Origin: Austropuccinia psidii
Taxonomy: Eukaryota > Basidiomycota > Pucciniomycetes > Pucciniales > Sphaerophragmiaceae
Assembly (NCBI GenBank): GCA_023105745.1
Contig: JALGQZ010000007.1
Span: 52,867,569-52,931,568, forward strand
Reading direction: 5' to 3'
DNA: 64,000 bases
The position numbers and the translations under genes are program-made. Shown here piece after piece: positions 54,665 to 64,000 of the stretch. Numbering within the stretch: the first letter of the stretch is position 1; each line of letters starts with the position of its first letter. The notes beneath the pieces were generated by a model, which made no database searches, was not told where the DNA came from, and saw only the letters and a program-made list of their open reading frames with translations.

Positions 54665-56342
54665 TGTAAGATGTGACTATGAAACTGATGATAATATTAG
54701 TATTAATCAACAGTACTATGTCTTTTCTTATGAAATATAATAATAAGTTATTACTATAACCACAATTAAATAATTAAAGAATTATTTTTTTCACGTGTTA
54801 AATACTACTAGTGATTTTAACAGTGAGCAGTAATTGTCTACAAGAATCAATTACAAGAAGAATTTAATAATAAAAACTTCTTTTATTGAAATAATAAAAT
54901 TATTTTAACAAATAATTACCTTTTGCAAGAGTAATTATAAGGATAATTCTTGAAGAAAACTAATTTTAGAGAAAAGCTTTAAGAGTTAAAGATAAATGAC
55001 TCACTTATACTCCAAAGAACTTATGGAAAGATATAAGTAGAGAAATTTGATGTAGAATTGTGCATTAAAGGGATCAAAATGATTTATAGCAGGGTTACAA
55101 CAATATATAGTTGGATTCTATGATTCAATGTCTTTCCGATTGATTCTGAAAGAATTAAAACACTTAAGAATAGCTTAACTAATACTTACTTGTTGATAAC
55201 AATGATATAAATGGATAATAAGATGATGATGATGTGGAAAAAACAGCAATAGGAGGCCTCTTTTAAGTCAACAACAGCTCACAGAGGTGTGCCATGGAGC
55301 AAACTGAAAAACCAGTGAGTGAGAAAAAATAAACCCTTTTGGATTATTTATTGCATCATCTGTTGTCACGTAAGATTATCATAATTACTTCATTGATGCT
55401 TTTATGTGACTACCAACCCCAATATGGTTAAGAATAAAAGGAGTAACATCTGTAAATCTTCTTTTATTCCAAAATAATCATTTATTTCTCAAATTTATCA
55501 ATGTTATTGGCAATTTCATCATAGGTTGTAATTACTGTGAATTTTTGAAGATTCAGTGTTTCACGTAGAATAGTCAGAAATGGACTAATCCATGGAAAAT
55601 CATTAAGAATTGACATGGTTATAGGAGTCTAAGTAGCTCTTTACCTCCTTGGCATGTCAAAATAGCAGGTTATTTGCTGTTTTCTTAAGATTTACTGTAG
55701 TTGTAACATGCTAACCAAGTTCCCAAAAGGTTTTAGTTTACCAATTACGCCAAGATCAGCCATGGATCCAAGCTTTGGAGCTTTCCATGCCTCTGAGGCC
55801 TCAGAAGTTGGGTACCCTGGCTCTCTTTGATGTCTTTTGTCCCCCTTGCTTATTTTCACGTCAAAATAGAAATATAAGCTTGAAGTGAGATATCCACTAG
55901 GGTTTACCAAAAGTCCATGTAAGAATACCATGATATTAAGTGCTCAAAACATGTATAACACTATTCTTAGTGTATATGTAACATGGGATTTCTCACATTC
56001 CCATTAATTTGGCATGAAATTAAGAAAAACAAAAATTTTCACAGGTCTTTTATGTGGTATTGATGATGTGGTATTGAAGTATTTTCCATATTACCACCTC
56101 AAAGAGTTATTTTGAGCTTATTCACTCTATGGAGCTACCCTAGGTGAAATTTTGTGTAGAATCCAAATATAGCCTCAAATCCATGGATTTACTTACTCAA
56201 TAAAACGTTATTCATCTTTTATGAGATCAAAAATGATTAATTTTGGGTATATGCATGACTTATGAGTTATACATGATTCAAAATTCATTTTTAGGGTAAT
56301 TGTGGCCTATTTGGGTATGTAAAATATACCTCAAGGCTCCGA
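54665..56342 (-). repeat. 3' LTR of element D (B-type, internally deleted, 1678 bp)
   Basis: Starts at 56342 with a mutated TCGGAGCCTTGAGGTATA and ends CACATCTTACA at 54665. Compared with 10665-12570 it lacks about 240 bp at 55585, between GGACT and ATCCATGG. It is preceded by a polypurine tract, so it is a 3' LTR. Confidence 0.87.
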
Positions 56343-56362
56343 TTCCCTCCCACCAAAAAATA
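56343..56362 (-). promoter_or_regulatory. Polypurine tract of element D
   Basis: TTTTTTGGTGGGAGGGAA on the minus strand, ending at the LTR edge, almost the same as in element C. Confidence 0.75.
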
Positions 56363-56484
56363 AAATTGTACTACAATTTTATCAATGGTATGAGTAATAA
56401 AATCCCCAAAGGGGGTTAATGTCCACTGTCCAACCTCTTTAAGTCACTCAGATCAAGTAATTTAAAGCACATTTATAGACATAT

Positions 56485-57882
56485 TCAGGCTTGTTGCCTT
56501 CTTTCATGTCTAAATCTTCTAAAGAGTTTATCTGAGTCAGGTATTTCTGATTCTGCCAGCCATTCATCTTCATGTACTGGATTTCTATATCTGACAACAT
56601 ATTCTCTTTGATTTTTACCCCTAAATCTCCTTTCTTTAATGACTTTCTTTATTGTTTTGTCTTCATCCTGTTCCACTGGTGGCACAGTTAAAGGAGTTGA
56701 GTTCCTTAAAGGAAACAATTCTTTGTCAGCTGGTTGATAAGGCTTTATCAAGCTGACTGGAAAAGTGGGGTGTTTATTTTCCAATTCACCACTCAATTCC
56801 ACTTGAACTGCATTGGTTCCATGTAAGGCAACAATAACAAAAGGTCCTACATAAGGATCTTTAAGTTTCTTTGGGCCTTTGATATTATTAAAATTCAAGG
56901 TTGAAACTAGAACTAAGTCCCCTACTTTGAAGTCTGGTACTTTATGACTCTTGTCCCACTTCTGTTTAGCATAATCAAAAGCATCATTCATACTTTGTTC
57001 CACATGATGTTTTACTTTATCAAGCATTATCTTGAAGCTGGAAGCTGTAGGATGAATTTCAATCAAGTCTTTCCTCAGTGTGTCTGCTGGTATTCTTGGA
57101 TTCCATCCTTTTTCTAATATAGCAGGAGTTTGTCCTGTGGAAGAATGGACTGATGTCTTGTATGCCAATTCTAATGCAGGTATCAGAGTGCACCAGTCAT
57201 GGGTAAAGCCATCTGAGTCTTTGAATTCTAATCCATAAGCACAAAATCTGCTGATCAAGTCTTCTAAAGTTTGAATCATCCTCTCTGATAGCCCATCTGT
57301 TTGAGGGTGGTATGCTGTAGAGAATGATAACTTAGTCCCAAACAATCTATGAACATTGGTCCAAAGTGCAGATGTGAACTTGGGATCTCTGTCACTTATG
57401 GTATTCTTAAATAATCCTGTATGAGTAATAACTCTACTCCATAAAGGAAGAGCTGTATTCATAGCAGTGTCATCTTTATGACATGGTAAGAATATGGGAG
57501 TCTTGCTATATCTGTCTACAATGACTAGACAAGTAGTATAGCTTTTGTCACCACTTGGAGGAAGTGCTGTGACCCAATCCATATGAACAACTTCCCGAGG
57601 GGATTTTGGTTCTTGAATATGGATCATAAGTCCAAATTTCTTGCCTGTACTCCTGTTTTCTTTTTGACATCTGTCACAGGTATGGCAATATTCAATGGCT
57701 TCTTTTCTCCAAGATCGCCACCATGCACAGTTCTTCACTTTTTCAAGTGTTCTTTCCTCTGACAGATGTCCATAATAGATGCTATCATGGCATTCATGAA
57801 GAATTTTATTGATAAGCAATCTGCTGCATAATGTCATTACACAAGACTGTTTGGTTCTGTGGTAAATAATCCCATCAAACAA
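56485..57882 (-). CDS. Gypsy integrase with chromo-like C-terminus (element D), intact frame
   Basis: 465 uninterrupted codons. The HHCC finger spans residues about 30-75 (HECHD, GHLSEERT, CHTCDRCQ). The DDE triad is kept: Asp in VHMDWVTALPP (about 101), Asp in TISDRDPKF (about 166) and Glu in GLSERMIQTLED (about 203). The post-catalytic barrel region follows (KVGDLVLVSTLNFNNIKG), then EYVVRYRNPVHEDEWLAE, a chromodomain-like fold. In the element it would be the C-terminal part of the Pol polyprotein; the Met at 57882 is the first in the frame after a stop near 57915 and is not a true start. It is the best-preserved protein in the window. Confidence 0.9.
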   Translation of the reverse strand: MFDGIIYHRTKQSCVMTLCSRLLINKILHECHDSIYYGHLSEERTLEKVKNCAWWRSWRKEAIEYCHTCDRCQKENRSTGKKFGLMIHIQEPKSPREVVHMDWVTALPPSGDKSYTTCLVIVDRYSKTPIFLPCHKDDTAMNTALPLWSRVITHTGLFKNTISDRDPKFTSALWTNVHRLFGTKLSFSTAYHPQTDGLSERMIQTLEDLISRFCAYGLEFKDSDGFTHDWCTLIPALELAYKTSVHSSTGQTPAILEKGWNPRIPADTLRKDLIEIHPTASSFKIMLDKVKHHVEQSMNDAFDYAKQKWDKSHKVPDFKVGDLVLVSTLNFNNIKGPKKLKDPYVGPFVIVALHGTNAVQVELSGELENKHPTFPVSLIKPYQPADKELFPLRNSTPLTVPPVEQDEDKTIKKVIKERRFRGKNQREYVVRYRNPVHEDEWLAESEIPDSDKLFRRFRHERRQQA

Positions 57883-58017
57883 ATGAAACCTTCCTTCAGA
57901 ATAGGAATTTCTCTAAACTTTGCTTAGTTCATTGACTAAAGATGTATCCTTGCAGTTTTTATCTAATAAAGAAGTCTAGATATGGAAATTATTGTCTTTC
58001 TTATAAGATTCTCTGAC

Positions 58018-58344
58018 CTATTCAAAGAATTCAGTCCCAATATCAGTTATGTTAATCCTTTCAATTGGAATCTGTGGTTCAGCTTCCAAAGGTACATAAG
58101 CTGGGTTATCAGGAGTGTTGGCTAATGCCCACCTGCTAAGTCCATCAGCATTATTGTGCATGTTGCCTACTTTGTGAACTATGGTAATGTTTCCTCTATA
58201 TTCTTGAATGGCTATTTGCCATCTCAATGTATGGCTGTTGGGTTTTTTCATGTTAAGAAGTGATTTTGCTGCATTACAGTCAGTTATCACTTCAAAAGCA
58301 CTTCCATCAAGATAATAGTGTAATTTCTCAAGTTCCCATACCAA
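58018..58344 (-). pseudogene. Gypsy RNase H, C-terminal half (element D)
   Basis: [19 protein letters not shown] (Asp), [23 protein letters not shown] (final Asp). It is in frame with the integrase below but separated from it by stops near 58018, 57965 and 57915. The preceding frame (58287-59276) reaches it only through a frameshift at about 58330. Confidence 0.87.
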
Positions 58345-59276
58345 TCATAAGCACTCCATTTGGCTTCCACATATCTGGCCTCTGTTGGTTTGATTGGTCT
58401 TGAGATATAACAAACTGGTCCTTCTGTAGGTTTGTCATTAATAATTTGAGCTTGATGTAGGGCTGCCCCTAATCCATCTCCACATGCATCAATGTACAAT
58501 TTGAAAGGAATATTCCAGTCAGGCATGAGGAGTAAAGGTGCTTCTGTAAGAAATTTCTTTATCTTCTCATAAGCTTTAATTCTCTCCTGTGTCATCTCAA
58601 ATACAGTCTGTTGATCACAGATTCTATGAAGTGACTTGGCTATAATTGCAAAGTTGTTCAAGTGTTGCCTATAGTAACTAACAAACCCAAGAAAAGACAT
58701 CATTTCTTTTTTATTCTGGGGTATTGGCTTAAGTAGCACTGCTGCTACTTTGTTTTTGTCAACACCCAAGCTTAAACCAGAAACAATATGTCCTAATGCT
58801 TTGAGTTCTTCAAAGACAAAATTGCATTTCTTAAGTGAAATTTTCATTTTCACTTCTGCAGCTTTGTGAAGTACTCTTGCAAGTCTTTCAAGGTGTAAGA
58901 ACCAAGAATCAGAACATATGATAATATCATCAATATAAATGACAAGCCATCCTTCAGACAGTTCTGTGGGAAAGATGGTATTCATCATTCTTTGATAATG
59001 GGATGGAGCATTTTTAATGCCAAATGGCATTCTAAGATCCTCATAAATACCACAGTGAGTGATAATTCCAAGTAATTTCTTAGCTTTAGGCGTCAAAATA
59101 TTTTGATGGAAGCCTTTGAATGCATCACTTGATGTTATATACTTGGCTTTAGACAATTGAGTGAATGTTTCTTGAATTCTAGGGATTGGATACCTATCTG
59201 GAACTGTGTAGGTATTCAATGCTTTGAAATCTCCAACCATTCTTGACTTATCATTATGCCAAACAATGATAACAGG
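58330..59276 (-). pseudogene. Gypsy RT and RNase H N-terminal half (element D)
   Basis: Begins at the solo LTR junction with [19 protein letters not shown]. Then [39 protein letters not shown], the catalytic [33 protein letters not shown], the [13 protein letters not shown] connection, and RNase [17 protein letters not shown]. All RT catalytic residues are present. A frameshift near 58330 throws translation off. Excising the solo LTR and one ACAGG joins it in frame to 63538 upstream. Confidence 0.9.
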
Positions 59277-60723
59277 TGTGAACCTTTGAGATATGACCAC
59301 ATACCCAAAAAGGTCACAAGAAATATTTAATATAATCATACATTAAAAATAAGTACCTTAAAACTACAAAAATACCATAAATTGGTATAAAACTTTGTTT
59401 AACTTAAAAACCAATGAATGTACATGTGAAAAAAATTACACCATTGGATTCCCCATGGTAAAATACACATATACCATTTTTATGGCATATCTGTAAAGTC
59501 AATATTTAATAAGTTATAATTAATAATACCTTATAAAAGACACAAATCCTTATTTATTTCAAAACCCAATGGGACAACATGTAAAATAAATGGTACCATT
59601 GGATTTCCCATAAAAATCCACACATAAAACAGTTAATAAGCTAAGCTTCAAAATCAATATTTAAGGAATTAACCTGAATATATGCACTTTTTCGGTCAAC
59701 GCATATATTCAAGGATTTTGGCTAATATCTCTTGAATTATGCATGATAGAGTGATGAACCAAAATAAAGTCATCACGTAATTACTTTAGGAATACAGATA
59801 TGAAGTTTATTTCACAAGCTATAAACAAGGTTAAAACCTGTAAAGAATTATTGATTAAAATCAACAGAGCTGTTGACCACTTTGTTGTGAAAGTGGTCCA
59901 AACTTAAAAAAAGTAGACAGTTGGATTCTACTAGTTCATGCGTGAAGAATGATGTATTTTTTATTATAATATTCAAGGTATAACCCCTTGAAATCATAGT
60001 TTGAAGTTTAAAATATTAAATTTTGACAGAAAAGATGAGTTACAAGAAAAATCACCAAAAATAGAGTTTTGATGATGTAATGAAATGCTCTTGGAAGCAT
60101 AATGAGGCTATGCCAATGTATCAGAATTCACTCCCTGAAGTGCTTTAGCGTGTAAATCTTGAAAGTTATTAAGGATCAAAGTTTGAGCTTAATTTGATCA
60201 TTTATGATCACTCACTGTAACCTTAAATTAAGTTTAACAGTCATATTGTGGGAACTCCTCTTGTGTGGGATAAATAAGGCAGTACCTGGAAGGGGAAATT
60301 ACAATAGAACAGTTTTGAATTGCTGTTCAAGCTTGTAACCCTTGCTCTGCTTGTGTGTCAGAATAATCTGAACTGCCCTTCCTGAAAATGCTGAATTATC
60401 TTGACTTGAGTTCACAATCAATTTATTTTATTTGATGGTGGCTAGTCAGAAAGGTATATTCAACAGACTCTATCAGACTTTGTTTGATCTGGAAACAATG
60501 GCTTAGCAAACCTTAACACAAATAAATAAAGATATAAAACTGGGAAAAGACTTTTTAATTCCTTTACTGAGAGCAGTAACACCTTGAGGGATTTCCAATT
60601 CTTGATGATAACACTGTTGATAATATGATAACTGATAATAACAAACACTACTATATTTTTTTTGAAGGGTTTAATAATTTTATGATGATAACCTGGGATA
60701 ACAGACACTACTATTGTTCAATT

Positions 60724-61160
60724 TACTACTGAGCTTGGCTGCTGAGTAATGAGCCTTGTCAATGGGATGGATTTATAAAATAATGTAGACCAACTGTTAA
60801 CTACTATTGTCTATAAAACACCCAGACAATGCTACTGAGCTTGGCTACTGAGCAGAATTTAGGAATGGGGTAACAATATCAATGGGATAGTCAATGAGTT
60901 TGATTTATAAATCAATGTAGACCAGCTGTTATCTACTATTAATTATATAAAGAAGACTCAGACAGTGCTTCTGAGCTTAGCTACTGAGCAATAATGGGAT
61001 GGAGATAGTCAATGAGATGATTTTATGAATTAAAGTAGACCAACTGTTAACTACTATTAATTATAAATCACTCAGACAGTGCTACTGAGCTTAGCTACTG
61101 AGCAAAATTTAGGAATGGGGATGGGATAACTATACTGCTGAGCTTAGCTACTGAGTATTC
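60724..61160 (+). repeat. Tandem repeat, about 110-135-bp units, in insertion E
   Basis: CTACTGAGCTTGGCTACTGAG-like words recur at about 60726, 60833, 60968, 61083 and 61136. Between them, GTAGACCAACTGTTAACTAC recurs at about 60785, 60917 and 61037. Units are imperfect and differ in spacing. Confidence 0.82.
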
Positions 61161-61459
61161 CTAAAAAATTAGGATAATGTGGATGGATGGAGGGGATTTC
61201 CCTCAGAAAAAAATATTAAGAAGTTACGTTTTTGTGATGGACCTCTGTCTAGGCCATGAGGAAAAAAGAATTGAGGGGGGGAGAGGACCTCTATTTATAG
61301 TTTTTGGGGCCTCCATGGGAGTGTCAAAAAAAAGGGGACTTAGAATTTTTCAGGTCTCCAATCTGGGTTTTTGACATGTGACCTGTATTATGAAATAAGG
61401 TTTGGTGGTGTTGGATCATGAGACCTGTATTTTTAATTGAGTTCTTGAAATTGTTGGGA

Positions 61460-61700
61460 AATAATGTCATTTGATTATGTAATCAATTGAGTTTCCTGGG
61501 ATCCTTATCTCCATGATTAGTAATCCTAATTTAATTCCTGTTGATGATGTCATTTATGATGTCATTGATTACATAATCAATTGAGTTTCCTCAAATCCTT
61601 ATCTCCTTGATTAGTAATCCTGGTTTAATTCCTGTTGATGATGTCATTGATTATGTAATCAATTGAAAACCCTGGAATCCTTATCTCCCTGACCACTGTA
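61460..61700 (+). repeat. Tandem repeat, about 95-bp units (three copies), in insertion E
   Basis: Each unit has ATTATGTAATCAATTGA, then TCCTTATCTCC.TGA, TTAGTAATCCT and TTAATTCCTGTTGATGATG. The third unit is partial. The core TTGATTA-TG-TAATCAA is an inverted repeat. Confidence 0.82.
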
Positions 61701-63537
61701 CTATAGTTTTCCTGTATTATCCTGTCTTTTTCTGTAACTAGGTGTCCTGTAGCTTTAACTGTATTACAGTACACCCTTGTGAAACTTCTGTAATCTTGCT
61801 CTGAACCTTCTGTAATACTACTGTGATATCTCTACTGTCTAATCTCTTCTTCCTAGCCTATTTTCGTTCACATTCCACACCATTATACCATCTCTCTACA
61901 CCCTAAATGTTGAATTTCTTCCTTCTAACATCACAATGATCACTCAAAGGAGTCAGAGAATTCAATACACCTGTACTTTTCTTGTTTCAATGATATCCTA
62001 AGCCTGAATTAAACACTTTTCCTAGATTTAATCCTCTAAATTTAATATTCATTTCCCTCTCAAAATTAATAGAAAGACTAATTTTCATCTAAATACCCAA
62101 TTATACCTTTTTGTTATATAAATGAACTTTTAATTAATATTTATGACCCCTATTATGCTACAACTCTGCCCTGGAATATAATTCCATGCATCCTCATTGT
62201 AACTAGGACCTTCTGTGCTGTAGTATATGTTTGTTGATTTTTACTACCCACAATATGTAAAGAAAATTGAAGTAAAGAAAATTAAGAAATCAAAATATAT
62301 ATAAAAAATAATTGTTTTAGGTTGACCAATCCCTTGAAAGTTAATTAATCTGGGTGGTGCATTGGGGTGTCACATCATAATTGTCAAGTTCATTTATTAA
62401 CAAACGGCATTTATTAAGCTTTAATGGTGTTAGTTCTTCTTATAATTTATTTTAAAAAAAAAGAATACAACAATATATTGGAAAAAGCCTAAGGAAAATT
62501 GAAAAATATTCCTGCTTAGTTTGTCCATCAATCCAAACTGGTACAGGTATACCACAATATAAGTGATAAATTTGGTGAATACTATTAGTTTATGATTAAA
62601 ACTAATAAAATCCATGAATTTTGGGGTTCTGCCAAGTCTTTGACGTCATCAAACTTAGAGTTATAGTGATAACTCTAAATAATGGTTTGATCATGATGTA
62701 ATCATCACCAAACCTTAAAATATTGATCAATCCCAGTAGATATGATTGGTACACGTCTACTAGAAGCCTGTTGGACTCTAGGAGGGAGGTATTTACTATA
62801 AATAGAGCTCTTTTTACTCTGTTTTCCCCTCAGACACATCAAAAACATTAAATCAATACAATAAAAAGGTAATTTCTTTATTCTCCATATATAAAACTTT
62901 TATATTATTAAAGACCAAAGATCATCTTATTATAATCATCAATTTTGATGTGATTAAATCATTTATTTAATTGTTTTTGTTAAAAATCTCTCTAAAATCC
63001 CATTTCCACGTAAAAATCAAGAATATTTGTAATTTCTCTATTTTTTATTGTAAATACAATTTGGATAAGTTGTGTTTATATTATTTGGCGTAAAATATCT
63101 CAAAATTATTATATTAAGTACTAAAAGTAGGTTATTTTCTCTTATTATAATAATTTTCTCTCTATTATTTTTTCAATAATTCTTTAATTAATATAAATAG
63201 TATTTATATTAATATTAGTAATATTATTGTTATTAATTGTTTTTTCTCAATAAAAAACAATTTTTTACGCCTTGATTATTTTTTTGTAACAATAATAAAG
63301 TGCTTTGAATATATTCATTATTTTATATTAATATATTGTTTTATTATATTATATTTTATAATATAAATTATATTATCATATTTTATTAATAATATAATTA
63401 TTTTTATTCCATAATTATAATAATTCTCTATTATTATAATTATTTTTATCTTATTTATTTCATTTATAAGGACATTCATAGTACAATAAGTAAAATATTA
63501 GTAATTTTTACTTATTGTTTCATAGTCAAACCTTACA

Positions 63538-64000
63538 ACAGGTGTTGTCACTTCAACGTCTTCATTATGGCCTACTTTCCTTAGTACACCAAGTTGGATT
63601 AACTCTTGGATATGTGTTTCAAAGGTTTCTCTAGCTCTGGGACTGGCTGGATAAGCTGGTCTTCTAAGTACTGGAGGATATGGCCTGTCAATATTAAGAG
63701 TAATATCAACTTCATGTCCCCTTATAGCACCTAATGGTTCATTATTGGAGGCAAATGCATTATGGTATGTGTATAACACATTAATAAGTTCATTCCTCAT
63801 TTTTGGTGACAATGATGAATTAATTTGTGCTTCAACAAGTTGATTAGACACAAATTCATCTTTCTAAGTATCCTTGACAGAAAGTACTACAGATATTTGT
63901 TTAGGCATATTGGAAAAAGCAAATTTTTGTCTTTTTTATCCCCAATTGTGAAATATCTGTCTTTATGGTTATTTATGTCAATACCATAAATATTCAAGTA
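63538..64000 (-). pseudogene. Gypsy protease end and RT N-terminus (element D)
   Basis: From the right edge: YLNIYGIDINNHKDRYFTIG (protease-RT spacer; earlier protease lies outside), a frameshift near 63935 and a TAG near 63868, then an open stretch from 63851 with SNQLVEAQINSSLSPKMRN, LRRPAYPASPRARET and VLRKVGHNEDVEVTTPV. It stops at the ACAGG junction with the solo LTR and continues at 59276. Confidence 0.88.

Larger units (their letters stand above)
60247..62556. mobile_element. LTR-like insertion E (2310 bp) within the C-type solo LTR
   Basis: Alignment to the other C-type LTRs stops at 60246 (..AACAGTCATAT) and resumes at 62557 (ATATAAGTGAT). The insert begins TGTGGGAAC and ends GTATACCACA, with TGTGG/CCACA inverted ends and ATAT on both sides. 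A 4-bp duplication is unusual for LTR elements, and a second possible end (GTGTCACA at 62374, followed by TCATA) exists, so two events may be stacked. It has no coding capacity and contains two sets of tandem repeats. Confidence 0.7.
59277..63537 (+). mobile_element. C-type solo LTR in element D RT, TSD ACAGG, itself interrupted
   Basis: Starts TGTGAACCTTTGAGATATG and ends CAAACCTTACA, the inverse orientation of 47403-49370. Perfect ACAGG repeats lie at 59272-59276 and 63538-63542. Subtracting the internal insertion 60247-62556 leaves about 1951 bp, the normal C-type LTR length. No internal element region is present. Confidence 0.93.
54665..64000 (-). mobile_element. Ty3/Gypsy element D, 3' part (5' end outside window)
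   Basis: Minus strand, from the right edge: protease end, RT, RNase H, integrase, polypurine tract and 3' LTR of the B type. Interrupted within RT by a C-type solo LTR (59277-63537). Its proteins are close to those of element C but better preserved, with an intact catalytic YIDD box and a 465-codon integrase frame. It pairs B-type LTRs with this pol. Confidence 0.9.

Noticed and set aside
60700..61700. CRISPR-like array
   Set aside because: Repeats are long, imperfect tandem units without uniform short repeats and unique spacers. The context is a fungal LTR.

Overview
This window looks like repeat-rich nuclear DNA from a rust fungus (Basidiomycota, Pucciniales). The encoded retroelement proteins resemble families I recall from myrtle rust (Austropuccinia psidii); that is recollection, not a search. 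The DNA is strongly AT-rich, with a few GC-richer patches inside LTR DNA. No host gene, tRNA or rRNA could be supported. Nearly everything recognisable is an LTR retrotransposon or a solo LTR, nested several levels deep, plus one decayed Helitron-type helicase.

Layout. 1-8230: the 3' part of a Ty3/Gypsy chromovirus ('X', + strand) with RT, RNase H, integrase and chromodomain. Its RT is split by a solo LTR (524-2191, duplicated target CAAAG). Between its pol and 3' LTR (7469-8230) lies a gene on the opposite strand (5254-6587) with a 50-nt intron and a Zn(II)2Cys6-like cysteine pattern. X is inserted in the gag of a second Gypsy element ('B', - strand, 8231-12570), which is inserted in the RT of a Copia element ('copia 1', - strand, 12571-18544). 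Copia 1 also carries a B-type solo LTR (12965-14887, target CTTTT). 18803-28588 is a Copia element ('copia 2', +) split by another ('copia 3', -, 22762-27198, target GATAT). 28589-33044 is a decayed fourth Copia (-), followed by a B-type solo LTR (33045-34951, target AATTG). 35400-37375 is a PIF1/Helitron-like helicase relic (-). 38855-49370 is a two-LTR Gypsy element ('C', -). 49371-54664 has no recognisable gene. 54665 to the right edge is Gypsy element 'D' (-), split by a C-type solo LTR (59277-63537, target ACAGG) that is itself split by another LTR-like insertion (60247-62556).

Functionally the pieces are Gag, protease, RT/RNase H and integrase modules of retrotransposition. All pol regions seen here carry stops, frameshifts or insertions, and several catalytic acidic residues are replaced. 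The features most worth attention are the antisense, intron-containing, zinc-cluster-like gene inside element X, the two-frame gag of elements B and C (with an A_AAA_AAA heptamer in C), and the readable insertion chronology.
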